Positions 5,709-12,480 are shown, numbered from the stretch's first letter. The stretch: DNA of 12,699 nt from Candidatus Bathyarchaeota archaeon (GCA_014859755.1 JACUTO010000031.1:1-12699), one strand, 5' to 3'. Made by a program: numbers and translations. The notes: a model not told the origin generated them from the letters alone.

Positions 5709-6908
5709 TTGAAGTTGAGTAGAGAGGAAATCTTGGAGCGGGCGGGAAAACACATATTTTCTACAGGGTTAAACGATGGGGCGTCCCGTCTCTGTCGATG
5801 GAATATGAAGTATGGATTAGCAAAATTCCATGTGGTTCAAGAGAAGTATGGGCTAACGCCGGATGCCACCTTTATTTCTGCTCCGGACGAGACTATTACG
5901 AGGAACAGAGTCCGCTGGAATAACGGTATTGGCTATGGAGGAAAGGTTTCGTGGGGTGATGGAAGACAGCGACTAATTGTTCTCGACGTTATGCCGAATG
6001 CTTGCGGAATGTATGTAGGAGAGTTGCAGGAGCCTCCAGACATCAAGGAAATAATGGAAAGAATCGATGTTTTGCAAAAAGAAGACAAGACGATAGAGGG
6101 CGTTAAAGTTGAATTTGATTTCGGAGTTGGGAATCACTTTATCAGCGTCTTTAGAGTCGAAGGGACTGCAGAAATCGAATTTCCTGAGTATGCCTTTGTA
6201 ATTCACTGTGGAGCCCCCGAACTTCGGACAGACACAACGAAGGCTCCAGGATTGTACCTTCACAAAAGTGAAAGCCTTCAGAACATGGCAGAATGTGTGG
6301 AAACCCCTTTTGGACCATGTTACGTCCTCACTGATAGTAACGCTGTAACATACTTCAATTTCTACAAGTATGCTGAATCCTTTAGTGAGAAACGTAGATC
6401 CTTAGCAGCTAAAGAAATTTTTGGCAAGCATGAAATAATTGTAAACGTTGTTCATCAAGGCCTCGCCAACTACAACGAAGCCTTCTTAGGATGCCATCTC
6501 ACACAAAACTCATTGAATGAAATTTTCCCGATTACATTACGAGGAGACCTCCCCGCATATCTCCTTAGGGGCGGGATAACTTTCAACGAGCAAATACTTG
6601 AAATTTGGGGCTTCTCGAAGAGAGCTGAAAAACTCGAAGTCATCGATAGGTTAAGAAAAACAAGCATCCTTCCTCACGGAGGCGGATATGCCTTACTCGA
6701 TACGCTAAACGTCAAAGATGTTGTTGAGATAGCAAACAGCAGATACTTCATAGTCGAAACGATGCACGGAATGGGGCGAAAAGTAGTTTCAGACGTTAGG
6801 GAGTTAGCGTTCTCCTATAGAGGAATGGAAGTTTTAGTGAAAACCGTTGAGTTAGGAAACACTGAAATAGTTGGTAGGCTACAACCAATCTATTCATTCA
6901 AGATGTAA
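5709..6908 (+). CDS. Divergent RtcB-family RNA ligase homologue
   Basis: The 399-residue protein aligns by motif along the whole RtcB fold: GIGYGGKVSWGDG (73-85), N97-A-C99-G-M (Mn-binding DxxCGx loop), G-V-G-N142-H143-F, V-I-H166-C-G, V-V-H249-Q-G, P-I-T-L-R-G-D-L-P-A-Y-L-L-R-G-G (274-289, the PGSMGTASYxLxG loop), M-H353-G-M-G-R (CHGAGR loop with the guanylylated histidine) and the closing V-K-T-V..V-G-R-L-Q-P-I (377-394). RtcB joins 2',3'-cyclic phosphate and 5'-OH RNA ends with GTP and Mn2+ in tRNA splicing and RNA repair. Compared with Pyrococcus RtcB it is about 80 residues shorter, and the first-motif Asp metal ligand appears replaced (P96/N97). Activity may be altered or lost. The TTG start at 5709 follows GAGGAGAG. 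It stands alone and is presumably not the main cellular RtcB. Confidence 0.7.
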   Translation: MKLSREEILERAGKHIFSTGLNDGASRLCRWNMKYGLAKFHVVQEKYGLTPDATFISAPDETITRNRVRWNNGIGYGGKVSWGDGRQRLIVLDVMPNACGMYVGELQEPPDIKEIMERIDVLQKEDKTIEGVKVEFDFGVGNHFISVFRVEGTAEIEFPEYAFVIHCGAPELRTDTTKAPGLYLHKSESLQNMAECVETPFGPCYVLTDSNAVTYFNFYKYAESFSEKRRSLAAKEIFGKHEIIVNVVHQGLANYNEAFLGCHLTQNSLNEIFPITLRGDLPAYLLRGGITFNEQILEIWGFSKRAEKLEVIDRLRKTSILPHGGGYALLDTLNVKDVVEIANSRYFIVETMHGMGRKVVSDVRELAFSYRGMEVLVKTVELGNTEIVGRLQPIYSFKM

Positions 6909-7389
6909 CACACATATAAAGATGCACATTCTAGTTGACTGATAGCTTCTACATCTTAGACGTTAGAAGACAATGAAGAAAGTTTGCAAACCACCACAGA
7001 AAATAGACGAGGCGACAGATATGCCTCATACAACAAGCGAGAATAGTAAAACTCAAAGCCAAAAAAGTATAAATTCATGCTTAAGCGGTGGTAGCCCGGG
7101 AGAGCTTTGAACTCCCGTTTAAGCTTCGTCAAACCATCGAAAAAAGGGATGAACCTAAACCGCTCATTCTGCAAAAATCCCGAGAATTTAAACCGAGATT
7201 TAAACCTAACCCCCCGCACCTCAAAACTTAATTGAGGAAAATAATAGGAAGCAGAGATGCGATGCCTGCAGCGTTTTTGCTATTCCCCCTCCCTTTTCAA
7301 CATACCTCGCCTATTTGGATCCAAATAGCAGTGGAATGTTGAAATCAATATTCTTTCTGAAAATGGTTTGCACTAAAATGGAGACGTGA
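6909..7389. other. Noncoding region with tRNA-like ends, decayed repeat and palindromes
   Basis: No convincing gene is seen. Positions 7085-7096 read GCGGTGGTAGCC, 11 of 12 bases like the tRNA-Leu 5' end. Positions 7210-7219 read CCCCCGCACC, like a tRNA 3' end with discriminator A and CC. Between them no D, anticodon or T arm can be folded, and the T-loop region (AGATTTAAACCT) lacks the conserved C. It may be a decayed tRNA or an old attachment copy. The stretch 7065-7194, read in reverse, resembles 5346-5468. Further right lies the 50-bp palindrome described separately. Confidence 0.3.
7295..7344. repeat. 50-bp composite palindrome
   Basis: The centre CTATTTGGATCCAAATAG (7311-7328) is a perfect 18-bp palindrome. 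Exactly symmetric around it, after 7-base spacers, are TTTCAACAT (7295-7303) and ATGTTGAAA (7336-7344), a perfect 9-bp inverted repeat. Three of the seven spacer positions also pair, so 21 of 25 positions are complementary. It could be a two-part operator, a recombinase or relaxase site, or an RNA hairpin with an internal loop. It lies downstream of the FAH operon and far from any start codon. Confidence 0.8.
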
Positions 7390-7413
7390 TTAAGCTACCA
7401 GTTTCAACGTCTC
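7381..7413. terminator. Inverted repeat at the end of the small ORF after the FAH gene
   Basis: GAGACGT (7381-7387) and ACGTCTC (7407-7413) form a 7-bp inverted repeat with a 19-base loop around the stop codon of the 36-codon ORF. It might be a 3'-end hairpin of the minus-strand transcript; there is no T-run directly after it. Confidence 0.25.
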
Positions 7414-7500
7414 TTGAACTCCCGTGACCGCTTGTTGCTTTAGGTTGCTAATCCGCGCGCTTAATTGCCGTTGTCGCTGGATTGAGGCTTTTTCACTCAT
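7390..7500 (-). CDS. Possible 36-residue protein downstream of the FAH hydrolase
   Basis: ATG at 7500 lies 8 bases after the TAG stop of the FAH gene, in a tight operon-like position, and the frame runs 36 codons to TAA. The peptide is hydrophilic, starts MSEKASIQRQRQLSAR and can be drawn as one basic amphipathic helix ending in LKLVA. No ribosome binding site is visible, only an A-rich stretch before the ATG. I know no family for it, and it could be chance. Confidence 0.3.
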   Translation of the reverse strand: MSEKASIQRQRQLSARISNLKQQAVTGVQETLKLVA

Positions 7501-7508
7501 TTTTTACA

Positions 7509-8399
7509 CTATAAACCTTCTGTCACCTTGTTTCTGAGGGTTCCAATATTCTCGATTTCCACCTCAACCAAGTCACCAGGTGAAAGAAACTTTGGCGTAG
7601 GCTTCATAAAAACCGCCACTCCTGCAGGGGTTCCCGTAGCAATTATGTCGCAGGGTTCCAGCGTCATGACGCGGCTTATGTGATAGATCACCTCGTAAAC
7701 GTCAAAAACCATGTTTTTCGTTGAAGAGTCTTGCCTCAGTTCTCCGTTCACTCTGGTGCAAATGTTCAGGTTGCTCGGGTTTCCAATTTGGTCGGCAGTT
7801 GTGATGCAGGGTCCGATTGGTGCGAAGGTGTCGAAGCTCTTGCCTCTCGTCCATTGTCTGTCTTTGAATTGGATTTCACGGGCAGAGATGTCGTTGAAGG
7901 CAGTGTACCCGAAAACGTATTTTTCGGCTTCCGAAACCGGGATATTTTTGCCTTTTTTTCCTATTATAATCGCTAGTTCCGCTTCGTAGTCTAACTCTTT
8001 CACGAAGGTTGGTCGGATTATAGGTTCGTCGGGGCCGACGATGGCTGTTCGGGGTTTCATGAAGATTATAGGTTCGTCGGGTATGTCTGCTCCAGCTTCT
8101 TCGGCGTGGTCTCTGTAGTTTAAGCCTAAACAGATGATCTTTGGAGGCGAAGATACAGGGGCTAGAAAGGTTGCGTCGCCTATGTTGAGGGTTGCTTTCC
8201 CTTTCTCAGTTTTTGTTGAATCAAGCATCAACTGCTCCACCGTTTGCACGCCTTCCTCACCGATACCTATGAATTCTTCGATGGTGGAGGGAAGGGTGGT
8301 TTCTGGCAAATCTGCTAGGGTCTGTAGATTTATGATTTCGTCATCACTTAGAACACCATACGATTCAACACCCGAGTGAAGGTAACGAACAAATCTCAA
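7509..8399 (-). CDS. Fumarylacetoacetate hydrolase (FAH) family protein
   Basis: The 296 residues have the two-part layout of this family: a small N-terminal domain (1-80) and the catalytic beta-roll domain. Visible are G92-L-N-Y-R-D-H98-A-E-E, the metal site L-D-Y-E139-A-E141-L plus D170 in F-N-D-I-S-A-R, the loop R-G-K188-S-F-D-T-F-A-P-I-G-P, and G256-T-P-A-G-V near the end. Members cleave or decarboxylate C-C bonds in 2-keto acids using Mg2+ or Mn2+: acylpyruvase, oxaloacetate decarboxylase, hydratase or isomerase in aromatic breakdown. Motifs do not separate these, and no pathway genes are adjacent. The TTG start at 8399 gives the usual MRFVRY beginning; no in-frame ATG lies close. It is transcribed divergently from the GH3-like gene across 104 bp. 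Confidence 0.88.
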   Translation of the reverse strand: MRFVRYLHSGVESYGVLSDDEIINLQTLADLPETTLPSTIEEFIGIGEEGVQTVEQLMLDSTKTEKGKATLNIGDATFLAPVSSPPKIICLGLNYRDHAEEAGADIPDEPIIFMKPRTAIVGPDEPIIRPTFVKELDYEAELAIIIGKKGKNIPVSEAEKYVFGYTAFNDISAREIQFKDRQWTRGKSFDTFAPIGPCITTADQIGNPSNLNICTRVNGELRQDSSTKNMVFDVYEVIYHISRVMTLEPCDIIATGTPAGVAVFMKPTPKFLSPGDLVEVEIENIGTLRNKVTEGL

Positions 8400-8503
8400 G
8401 GTCTTGTGCTTCCTATCAGCATTATTATTGATTGCGTTTCATAATAGTTTTAAGGACTGCTTTTGAAACTAAGTTTTGATCAACTCCGTCTCTGTGATGA
8501 TTC

Positions 8504-9643
8504 ATGTACCTATCAGCGAAAACCGGCGCAGATTTCCTGCAGCAAATAGTTAATCCTTGGTATGAAGCTTTACAGAACCCCGCCGAAGCGCAACAGCAAG
8601 TTCTAGAGAGCCTAGTTAAAGGTTATGCAAAAACCCTATACGGGAAAAAACATGCTGCCCTCGACGTTAAAGGAGCCGCTGACTTTCGAGCAAACTTTCC
8701 AAAGATAAACTACAAAGAACTTTGTCCATACTTCGAGGAAGTCAAGAGAGACAACCATGCCATCATCCTGTCTGAGCCACCTCTATGCTGGGTTATGACG
8801 CGGGGCTCTACGGGTCACGCCAAGGTTTTTCCAGTTACGAAGACGCATATTGAACAAATTTTTATCTGCGGGGCGCGGGCGCTTGTTAACCACGCCCTGA
8901 GAAAGGATGACTTTGAGCTTCTAACCGGGAAGATATTGAACCTTAACTTTCCGTCAACGGTGACCACAATAGACGAAGATGGACATAAGATAACCTACGG
9001 ATACAGTTCAGGAATCTATGCAAAACTCAACCCCATGTTAGATCAAGTTAGTCTTTTGCCGCGACAAGAAGAAATCGATGCTCTCGGTCCCGGAATCACG
9101 AAACCAGACTGGAAGAGAAGATTTGAATTAGTCTATGAGCAAGCGTTGAATGAGCGCGTAGTTGCTGCCATGGGCGTTACACCAGTTATCCTGTCCTTCG
9201 GCAGATACGTGAAGCGGAGACACGGAAAAAAACCTAAGGACCTGTGGAGCTTCCGTGCCCTTGTCTGCACGAGTGTTCGAAAGATACAGTTCAAATACGG
9301 GCCTGTTCTTAGAAAATACTTCGGCAAAGTTCCAATAGTCGAAATGTACAGTGCCACTGAAGGCGTCTTTGCACAGCAGCTCGACGATTTACCCTATGTC
9401 ACCCCAAACTATGACAAATACTATTTCGAGGTTGAAACGAGTAAAGGTTCGAAAATGCTCCACGAACTCAAGAGAGGTGAATGGGGGAGGCTCATCATCT
9501 CGTCTTGTCTATTTCCCCGATACGACATTGGGGACATGATTGAAGCCATGGGAAAGAACTATTTCCGCGTCTTTGGAAGAGCCAAAACCTTGACCGTCCT
9601 TGAACACAGGTTACACAGACTTCTGTTCCGATGGTTTCTCTAG
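8504..9643 (+). CDS. GH3-like adenylate-forming enzyme lacking a C-terminal domain
   Basis: The 379-residue protein resembles the GH3 auxin-responsive branch of the ANL superfamily (acyl-AMP formation, then transfer to an amino acid or other acceptor). Motifs: T99-R-G-S-T-G-H-A-K107 (ATP P-loop, A3), E280-M-Y-S-A-T-E-G287 (A5), P338-R-Y-D-I-G-D344 (A7) and F354-R-V-F-G-R-A-K361 (A8 hinge). After the hinge only 18 residues follow, ending in LFRWFL, where plant and bacterial GH3 proteins (roughly 500-600 residues) have another 100 or more. No downstream frame continues the domain, and the convergent next gene starts 10 bp later. Either this archaeal type is naturally short or an old truncation removed the C-lobe. 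The acyl substrate is unknown. ATG 8504 has only a weak GTGATG before it. Confidence 0.75.
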   Translation: MYLSAKTGADFLQQIVNPWYEALQNPAEAQQQVLESLVKGYAKTLYGKKHAALDVKGAADFRANFPKINYKELCPYFEEVKRDNHAIILSEPPLCWVMTRGSTGHAKVFPVTKTHIEQIFICGARALVNHALRKDDFELLTGKILNLNFPSTVTTIDEDGHKITYGYSSGIYAKLNPMLDQVSLLPRQEEIDALGPGITKPDWKRRFELVYEQALNERVVAAMGVTPVILSFGRYVKRRHGKKPKDLWSFRALVCTSVRKIQFKYGPVLRKYFGKVPIVEMYSATEGVFAQQLDDLPYVTPNYDKYYFEVETSKGSKMLHELKRGEWGRLIISSCLFPRYDIGDMIEAMGKNYFRVFGRAKTLTVLEHRLHRLLFRWFL

Positions 9644-9653
9644 AGCAGAAAAA

Positions 9654-10016
9654 CTACGGTGGCTTAGGACTTCTCTCGGCAGCAGTCATCGCCGCGTAAA
9701 TCGCGATGACAAGGATAATTATTCCAACTACTATCAGAAGGATGGCGCCCCACTCACGAGTGTACTCAGGTCTGATTGTATGTAGATAAGCCATCAAGCC
9801 CACAGCTATCAAGATTAGACCGCCTATCAGGGGGCCAATGTAACCATATTCTCTCTTTTCGTGTTTCTCCGCCTTTTCGGATTTTTCCCGTTTCTCGTGT
9901 TTTTCCTCTTTTTCCCTTCGCACTCGTGGAGGTAGAGGCCCAAGGGTTGCGCCACATTTAGGACAAAAATTCATTCCTTCACTGACTTCTGCACCACATT
10001 TTGGGCAATAAGGCAT
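9654..10016 (-). CDS. Zinc-ribbon membrane protein
   Basis: ATG at 10016 gives 120 residues starting MPYCPKCG. A GTG nine bases upstream (10025) is in frame but is part of the GGTGA ribosome binding site at 10022-10026, so the ATG is the start. Order of parts: an N-terminal zinc ribbon (C4-x2-C7, C18-x2-C21); a Pro/Arg linker; about 25 highly charged residues made of K-E-K-H-E-K-R-E type repeats, likely helical; then two transmembrane helices near 60-80 and 90-110, and a short tail. Zinc-ribbon-plus-membrane proteins of this kind are common in archaea and uncharacterised. The stop is 10 bp from the GH3-like stop (convergent). Confidence 0.75.
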   Translation of the reverse strand: MPYCPKCGAEVSEGMNFCPKCGATLGPLPPRVRREKEEKHEKREKSEKAEKHEKREYGYIGPLIGGLILIAVGLMAYLHTIRPEYTREWGAILLIVVGIIILVIAIYAAMTAAERSPKPP

Positions 10017-10025
10017 GCTTTTCAC

Positions 10026-10067
10026 CTAGATTCATCTAGTTCATTTGATTCAGTGAGTATTTAAAAC
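10026..10067 (-). promoter_or_regulatory. Promoter of the zinc-ribbon gene with palindrome at the start site
   Basis: TTTTAAATACT on the minus strand (10057-10067) is a good TATA box, predicting transcription start near 10036. CTAGAT-TC-ATCTAG at 10026-10039 is a perfect inverted repeat covering that point, a position where a repressor would block initiation. Confidence 0.4.
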
Positions 10068-10133
10068 ACACCCTATGGTTGAAGGAATAGATGCAAGAAA
10101 GGATAGGACCTGCGTCGCTTATGGGGGGCGTCT

Positions 10134-11123
10134 TCAAATTGTTAGGGAGTGTCTGTGATACTTGAAGAGATCGGGAAACATGTAATAGGTCGCTCCCTTA
10201 AATGCGTAACCCAGAGACTTCGCAATATCAAAGCCGTCGCTCACTCTATTCTGAGTTCTCGTGAAAACCCCCGCCCTCTTTTCATAGGAAATCCTTCCAA
10301 ACGTTGCCGTCAACCTAGAAATTTTGTGATCTTCTGCGACTCCTAACTCAGGGTCATAAGGTCCATTTCCGTTCTTAGACATCCTGCAAGCGACAGTGTA
10401 CAACAAGGCTATGCTACATCCGGGAACGCTTGCTCCAATCACCGGGATGCCGCGTATTCTAATTGTCGGGAGTTTCAGGGAAAGGCGAGTCACGAAGTTT
10501 AGTCCCATAATTCCAGATCTTCTTCCTATGTTAAGGCGATCTCTCGGTCTCAAGGAGGGAACGGTAGCGACAACGTCTTTCCTTTTGAAGGCGTAATACA
10601 TCACTTTAAAATAGTTATCATATTTATCCAGTTCAGAAAACAAGTAGGCGTCATCAATTTCGGTTCCTGTGGAAAAAAGAGAGTCTACATCGTTAAAAAC
10701 GATTATTCGCCCCTTGGCATGCTTAAAACCCAAATTCCTTCCTATCGCAGGAGAATCCCACCACGAATATTTGATGATTCCAGAGTTCCAGAGTTCCCTC
10801 CTATACTCGTCATATTCCTTCGGGGAAATTATCGTTGAGTCACCTATTTCTGGCAATTCCGCATTTTCTCCAGCATCAACAATTATGAATTCGATTGCCT
10901 TGCTGTTTCCATTCTTTTCTTCAAAAACTTTTTTTGCGATTTCCCAGTTATCGAACGTCTCTTCGAGGGCCTTTCTATCTTTTTCTCCCCTTCCCGTTGT
11001 TATCACTGAGAAGATTGGGTTTTGCATAAACCGTAGTAAGAAGCGACACAGGCTTTTATCAGTTTTGCATGTTTCGTCAAGACCCAAAGTAAGTTTCTCG
11101 GTCTCGCAACAAGCGCAACTCAT
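10134..11123 (-). CDS. Family-2-like (GT-A) glycosyltransferase
   Basis: The 329-residue protein has a GT-A nucleotide-sugar fold: F-S-V-I-T-T-G (38-44) as first strand, I-I-V-D-A-G (80-85), S124-P-A-I-G-R-N-L-G-F-K-H-A-K-G, and the metal-binding D145-V-D147 after I-I-V-F-N. A later E264-D265 could be the catalytic acidic pair. It would transfer a sugar from a nucleotide donor to an unknown acceptor. No membrane segment is clear; the hydrophobic stretch 228-246 is moderate. The first 32 residues are unusual for the family, with C3, C5, C6, C19 and C26; M33 (11027) would give a more standard start but has no better ribosome binding site. ATG 11123 has TAATATAAT about 22 bp upstream and no ribosome binding site, suggesting a leaderless message. 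No sugar-pathway neighbours are present. Confidence 0.7.
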   Translation of the reverse strand: MSCACCETEKLTLGLDETCKTDKSLCRFLLRFMQNPIFSVITTGRGEKDRKALEETFDNWEIAKKVFEEKNGNSKAIEFIIVDAGENAELPEIGDSTIISPKEYDEYRRELWNSGIIKYSWWDSPAIGRNLGFKHAKGRIIVFNDVDSLFSTGTEIDDAYLFSELDKYDNYFKVMYYAFKRKDVVATVPSLRPRDRLNIGRRSGIMGLNFVTRLSLKLPTIRIRGIPVIGASVPGCSIALLYTVACRMSKNGNGPYDPELGVAEDHKISRLTATFGRISYEKRAGVFTRTQNRVSDGFDIAKSLGYAFKGATYYMFPDLFKYHRHSLTI

Positions 11124-11138
11124 TTTTCAACGTCTTTG

Positions 11139-11154
11139 TTATTATATTACGGAG
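11139..11154. promoter_or_regulatory. AT-rich divergent promoter between glycosyltransferase and TrmO genes
   Basis: TTATTATATTA (11139-11149) reads as a TATA box on the minus strand for the glycosyltransferase. On the plus strand GGAGAGG (11151-11157) follows as ribosome binding site of GTG 11163. Only 39 bp separate the two start codons, so the promoters must overlap. Confidence 0.4.
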
Positions 11155-11162
11155 AGGTTTAT

Positions 11163-11591
11163 GTGATCAAAGAAGGCAAACTCAAATTTATTGGCCTAGT
11201 TGTGGACGCTGGCGAGTTATCGAAAGTAAAAATCTTTCCAGAATTCTGCGCAGGTCTGCAACGCCTCAACGACTTTTCTCATGTCATCATCCTATACTGG
11301 TTTCATTTGCGAGACAACGAAAAAGAGCGTAGCGTCCTAAAAGTTACTCCAAGAAGGCATCCAGGCGCGCCGCAGGTTGGCGTTTTCGCGTCCAGAAGCC
11401 CAAGTCGACCAAACCCTATTGGACTATGCGTCACGGAACTCGTGGAAATGGAAGAATGCACATTAACTGTAAAGGGACTCGACGCACTCCAGAATTCTCC
11501 AATAATCGACATTAAGCCATACCTTCCACGAGCAGACCGTATTCCAAAGGCTCGCGTTCCAGAATGGCCGTCAAGGGGACCTCCAACTTAG
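11163..11591 (+). CDS. trmO: TrmO-like tRNA methyltransferase (YaeB/UPF0066 family)
   Basis: The 142-residue protein is a short, archaeal-length member of the family that adds a methyl group from S-adenosylmethionine to N6-threonylcarbamoyl-adenosine 37 of certain tRNAs. Visible signatures: L32-Q-R-L-N-D-F-S-H-V-I-I-L-Y-W-F-H (32-48), G-V-F-A-S-R-S-P-S-R-P-N-P-I-G (73-87), the cofactor-binding block, and D107-A-L..S-P-I-I-D-I-K-P-Y-L-P (107-122). Bacterial TrmO carries an extra C-terminal domain that is absent here; specificity in archaea may differ. The GTG at 11163 is chosen over an upstream in-frame TTG (11136) because GGAGAGG lies 5-8 nt before it. It is divergent from the glycosyltransferase and convergent with the SerK-like gene. 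Confidence 0.82.
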   Translation: MIKEGKLKFIGLVVDAGELSKVKIFPEFCAGLQRLNDFSHVIILYWFHLRDNEKERSVLKVTPRRHPGAPQVGVFASRSPSRPNPIGLCVTELVEMEECTLTVKGLDALQNSPIIDIKPYLPRADRIPKARVPEWPSRGPPT

Positions 11592-11601
11592 AAAATACAA
11601 T

Positions 11602-12480
11602 TTACTTGAAGACGTAAAGTTCCTCCTCATAGCGACGATCTAAAATTTGACCTGGAGGGAGGCGTGTAATCTGTTTTTTGGACAGATGCTCTACAAAGTT
11701 TTCATTAGCTTTCTTGAGGCTTAACGTGTCATGCAACCATTCGAGGGGAACGTTCACGAAGAGGGGGCGTACAGGGATTACATGGCGTGTTGTCTTGTGG
11801 GTGAAAACCTCCCCCCTCAAAGCTGCTGTTATTACATCTTTTTTCGAAACTTTAGGCGTTATGAACATCGAAAGAGTTTTCCCTGAAGACACTTTGTCTT
11901 GAGCGTCGCTCTCGGTGTCGTAGCCTATTGAATAGCCTTCAGACCGGAGTTTTAATTCTATCTGCTTTATCGCATCGTAGATTTCTCTGATGTTCTTTTG
12001 AGGTCCATACACAGCAAAGCATCTTGAGCGTGACATAATTGCAGTCGTCGCTTTTCTTTCGTTAACCAGTTTATGAGCTGTCTCTCTCCGGCATTCTTCG
12101 ACGGTAAAGCCTAATTCTCTAACCGACCTTACGAGTTTTTCAAGGTTCGAAGAGTGATTTATCACGCGGCACCAGCAACCTACCTTTATATGGGGGTTGT
12201 CGTATTCAACGAGACAGACTGGTATGAAGCGGCATCCGAGATTTTCAGCGGCAGCCACTCGATGTATTCCGTCAAGCGCAACAAGGGTTTTCGAGTCCAC
12301 TATTATAGGATGCTTAAAGTAGCCGTCTGCTCTGATGTCTTCCGTGAGCTTGCGAAGGATATCTGGTATTACTTCCTCGTGAATGTGTAAATTTTCTACT
12401 TTTTCGAGCCTGATTTCAAGCTTGATGTTGGGATGAATTATTAGAAAGGCTTCTGTGGACATAGAACACGCGCTCCCCAT
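11602..12480 (-). CDS. ParB/sulfiredoxin-fold protein resembling archaeal serine kinase SerK
   Basis: The 292 residues begin with a ParB/Srx-type domain: L31-H-I-H-E35-E-V-I-P, P58-I-I-V-D-S-K-T-L-V-A-L-D70-G-I-H73-R74-V-A-A-A and F85-I-P-V-C-L-V-E-Y-D. In the ADP-dependent free serine kinase of Thermococcus (SerK), a glutamate and a DGHHR motif form the active site; here the motif reads D-G-I-H-R, with one His replaced by Ile. The C-terminal half ends with H228-K-T-T-R-H-V-I-P-V-R-P, a segment also seen in the SerK-like group. O-phosphoserine production for cysteine synthesis is therefore a reasonable candidate role, not a certain one. Start ATG 12480 is the longest; ATG 12462, with GGGGAG about 10 nt before it, is a fair alternative. 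Confidence 0.6.
   Translation of the reverse strand: MGSACSMSTEAFLIIHPNIKLEIRLEKVENLHIHEEVIPDILRKLTEDIRADGYFKHPIIVDSKTLVALDGIHRVAAAENLGCRFIPVCLVEYDNPHIKVGCWCRVINHSSNLEKLVRSVRELGFTVEECRRETAHKLVNERKATTAIMSRSRCFAVYGPQKNIREIYDAIKQIELKLRSEGYSIGYDTESDAQDKVSSGKTLSMFITPKVSKKDVITAALRGEVFTHKTTRHVIPVRPLFVNVPLEWLHDTLSLKKANENFVEHLSKKQITRLPPGQILDRRYEEELYVFK

Noticed and set aside
6973..7110. A 45-codon plus-strand frame starting MKKVCKPPQK
   Set aside because: There is no ribosome binding site, the composition is low-complexity and polar, and the end lies in tRNA-like sequence; it also overlaps the possible inverted repeat.
6956..7219. An 87-codon minus-strand frame (containing KREFKALPGYHRL)
   Set aside because: It begins in antisense of the tRNA-like 3' end, has no ribosome binding site and lacks a sensible fold pattern. 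Kept only as evidence for repeat similarity with 5346-5468.
7411..7480. Resemblance of GAACTCCCGTGACC and GGTTGCTAATCC to pieces of tRNA genes
   Set aside because: Neither strand folds into adjacent tRNA arms, and the pieces fit the small ORF equally well.
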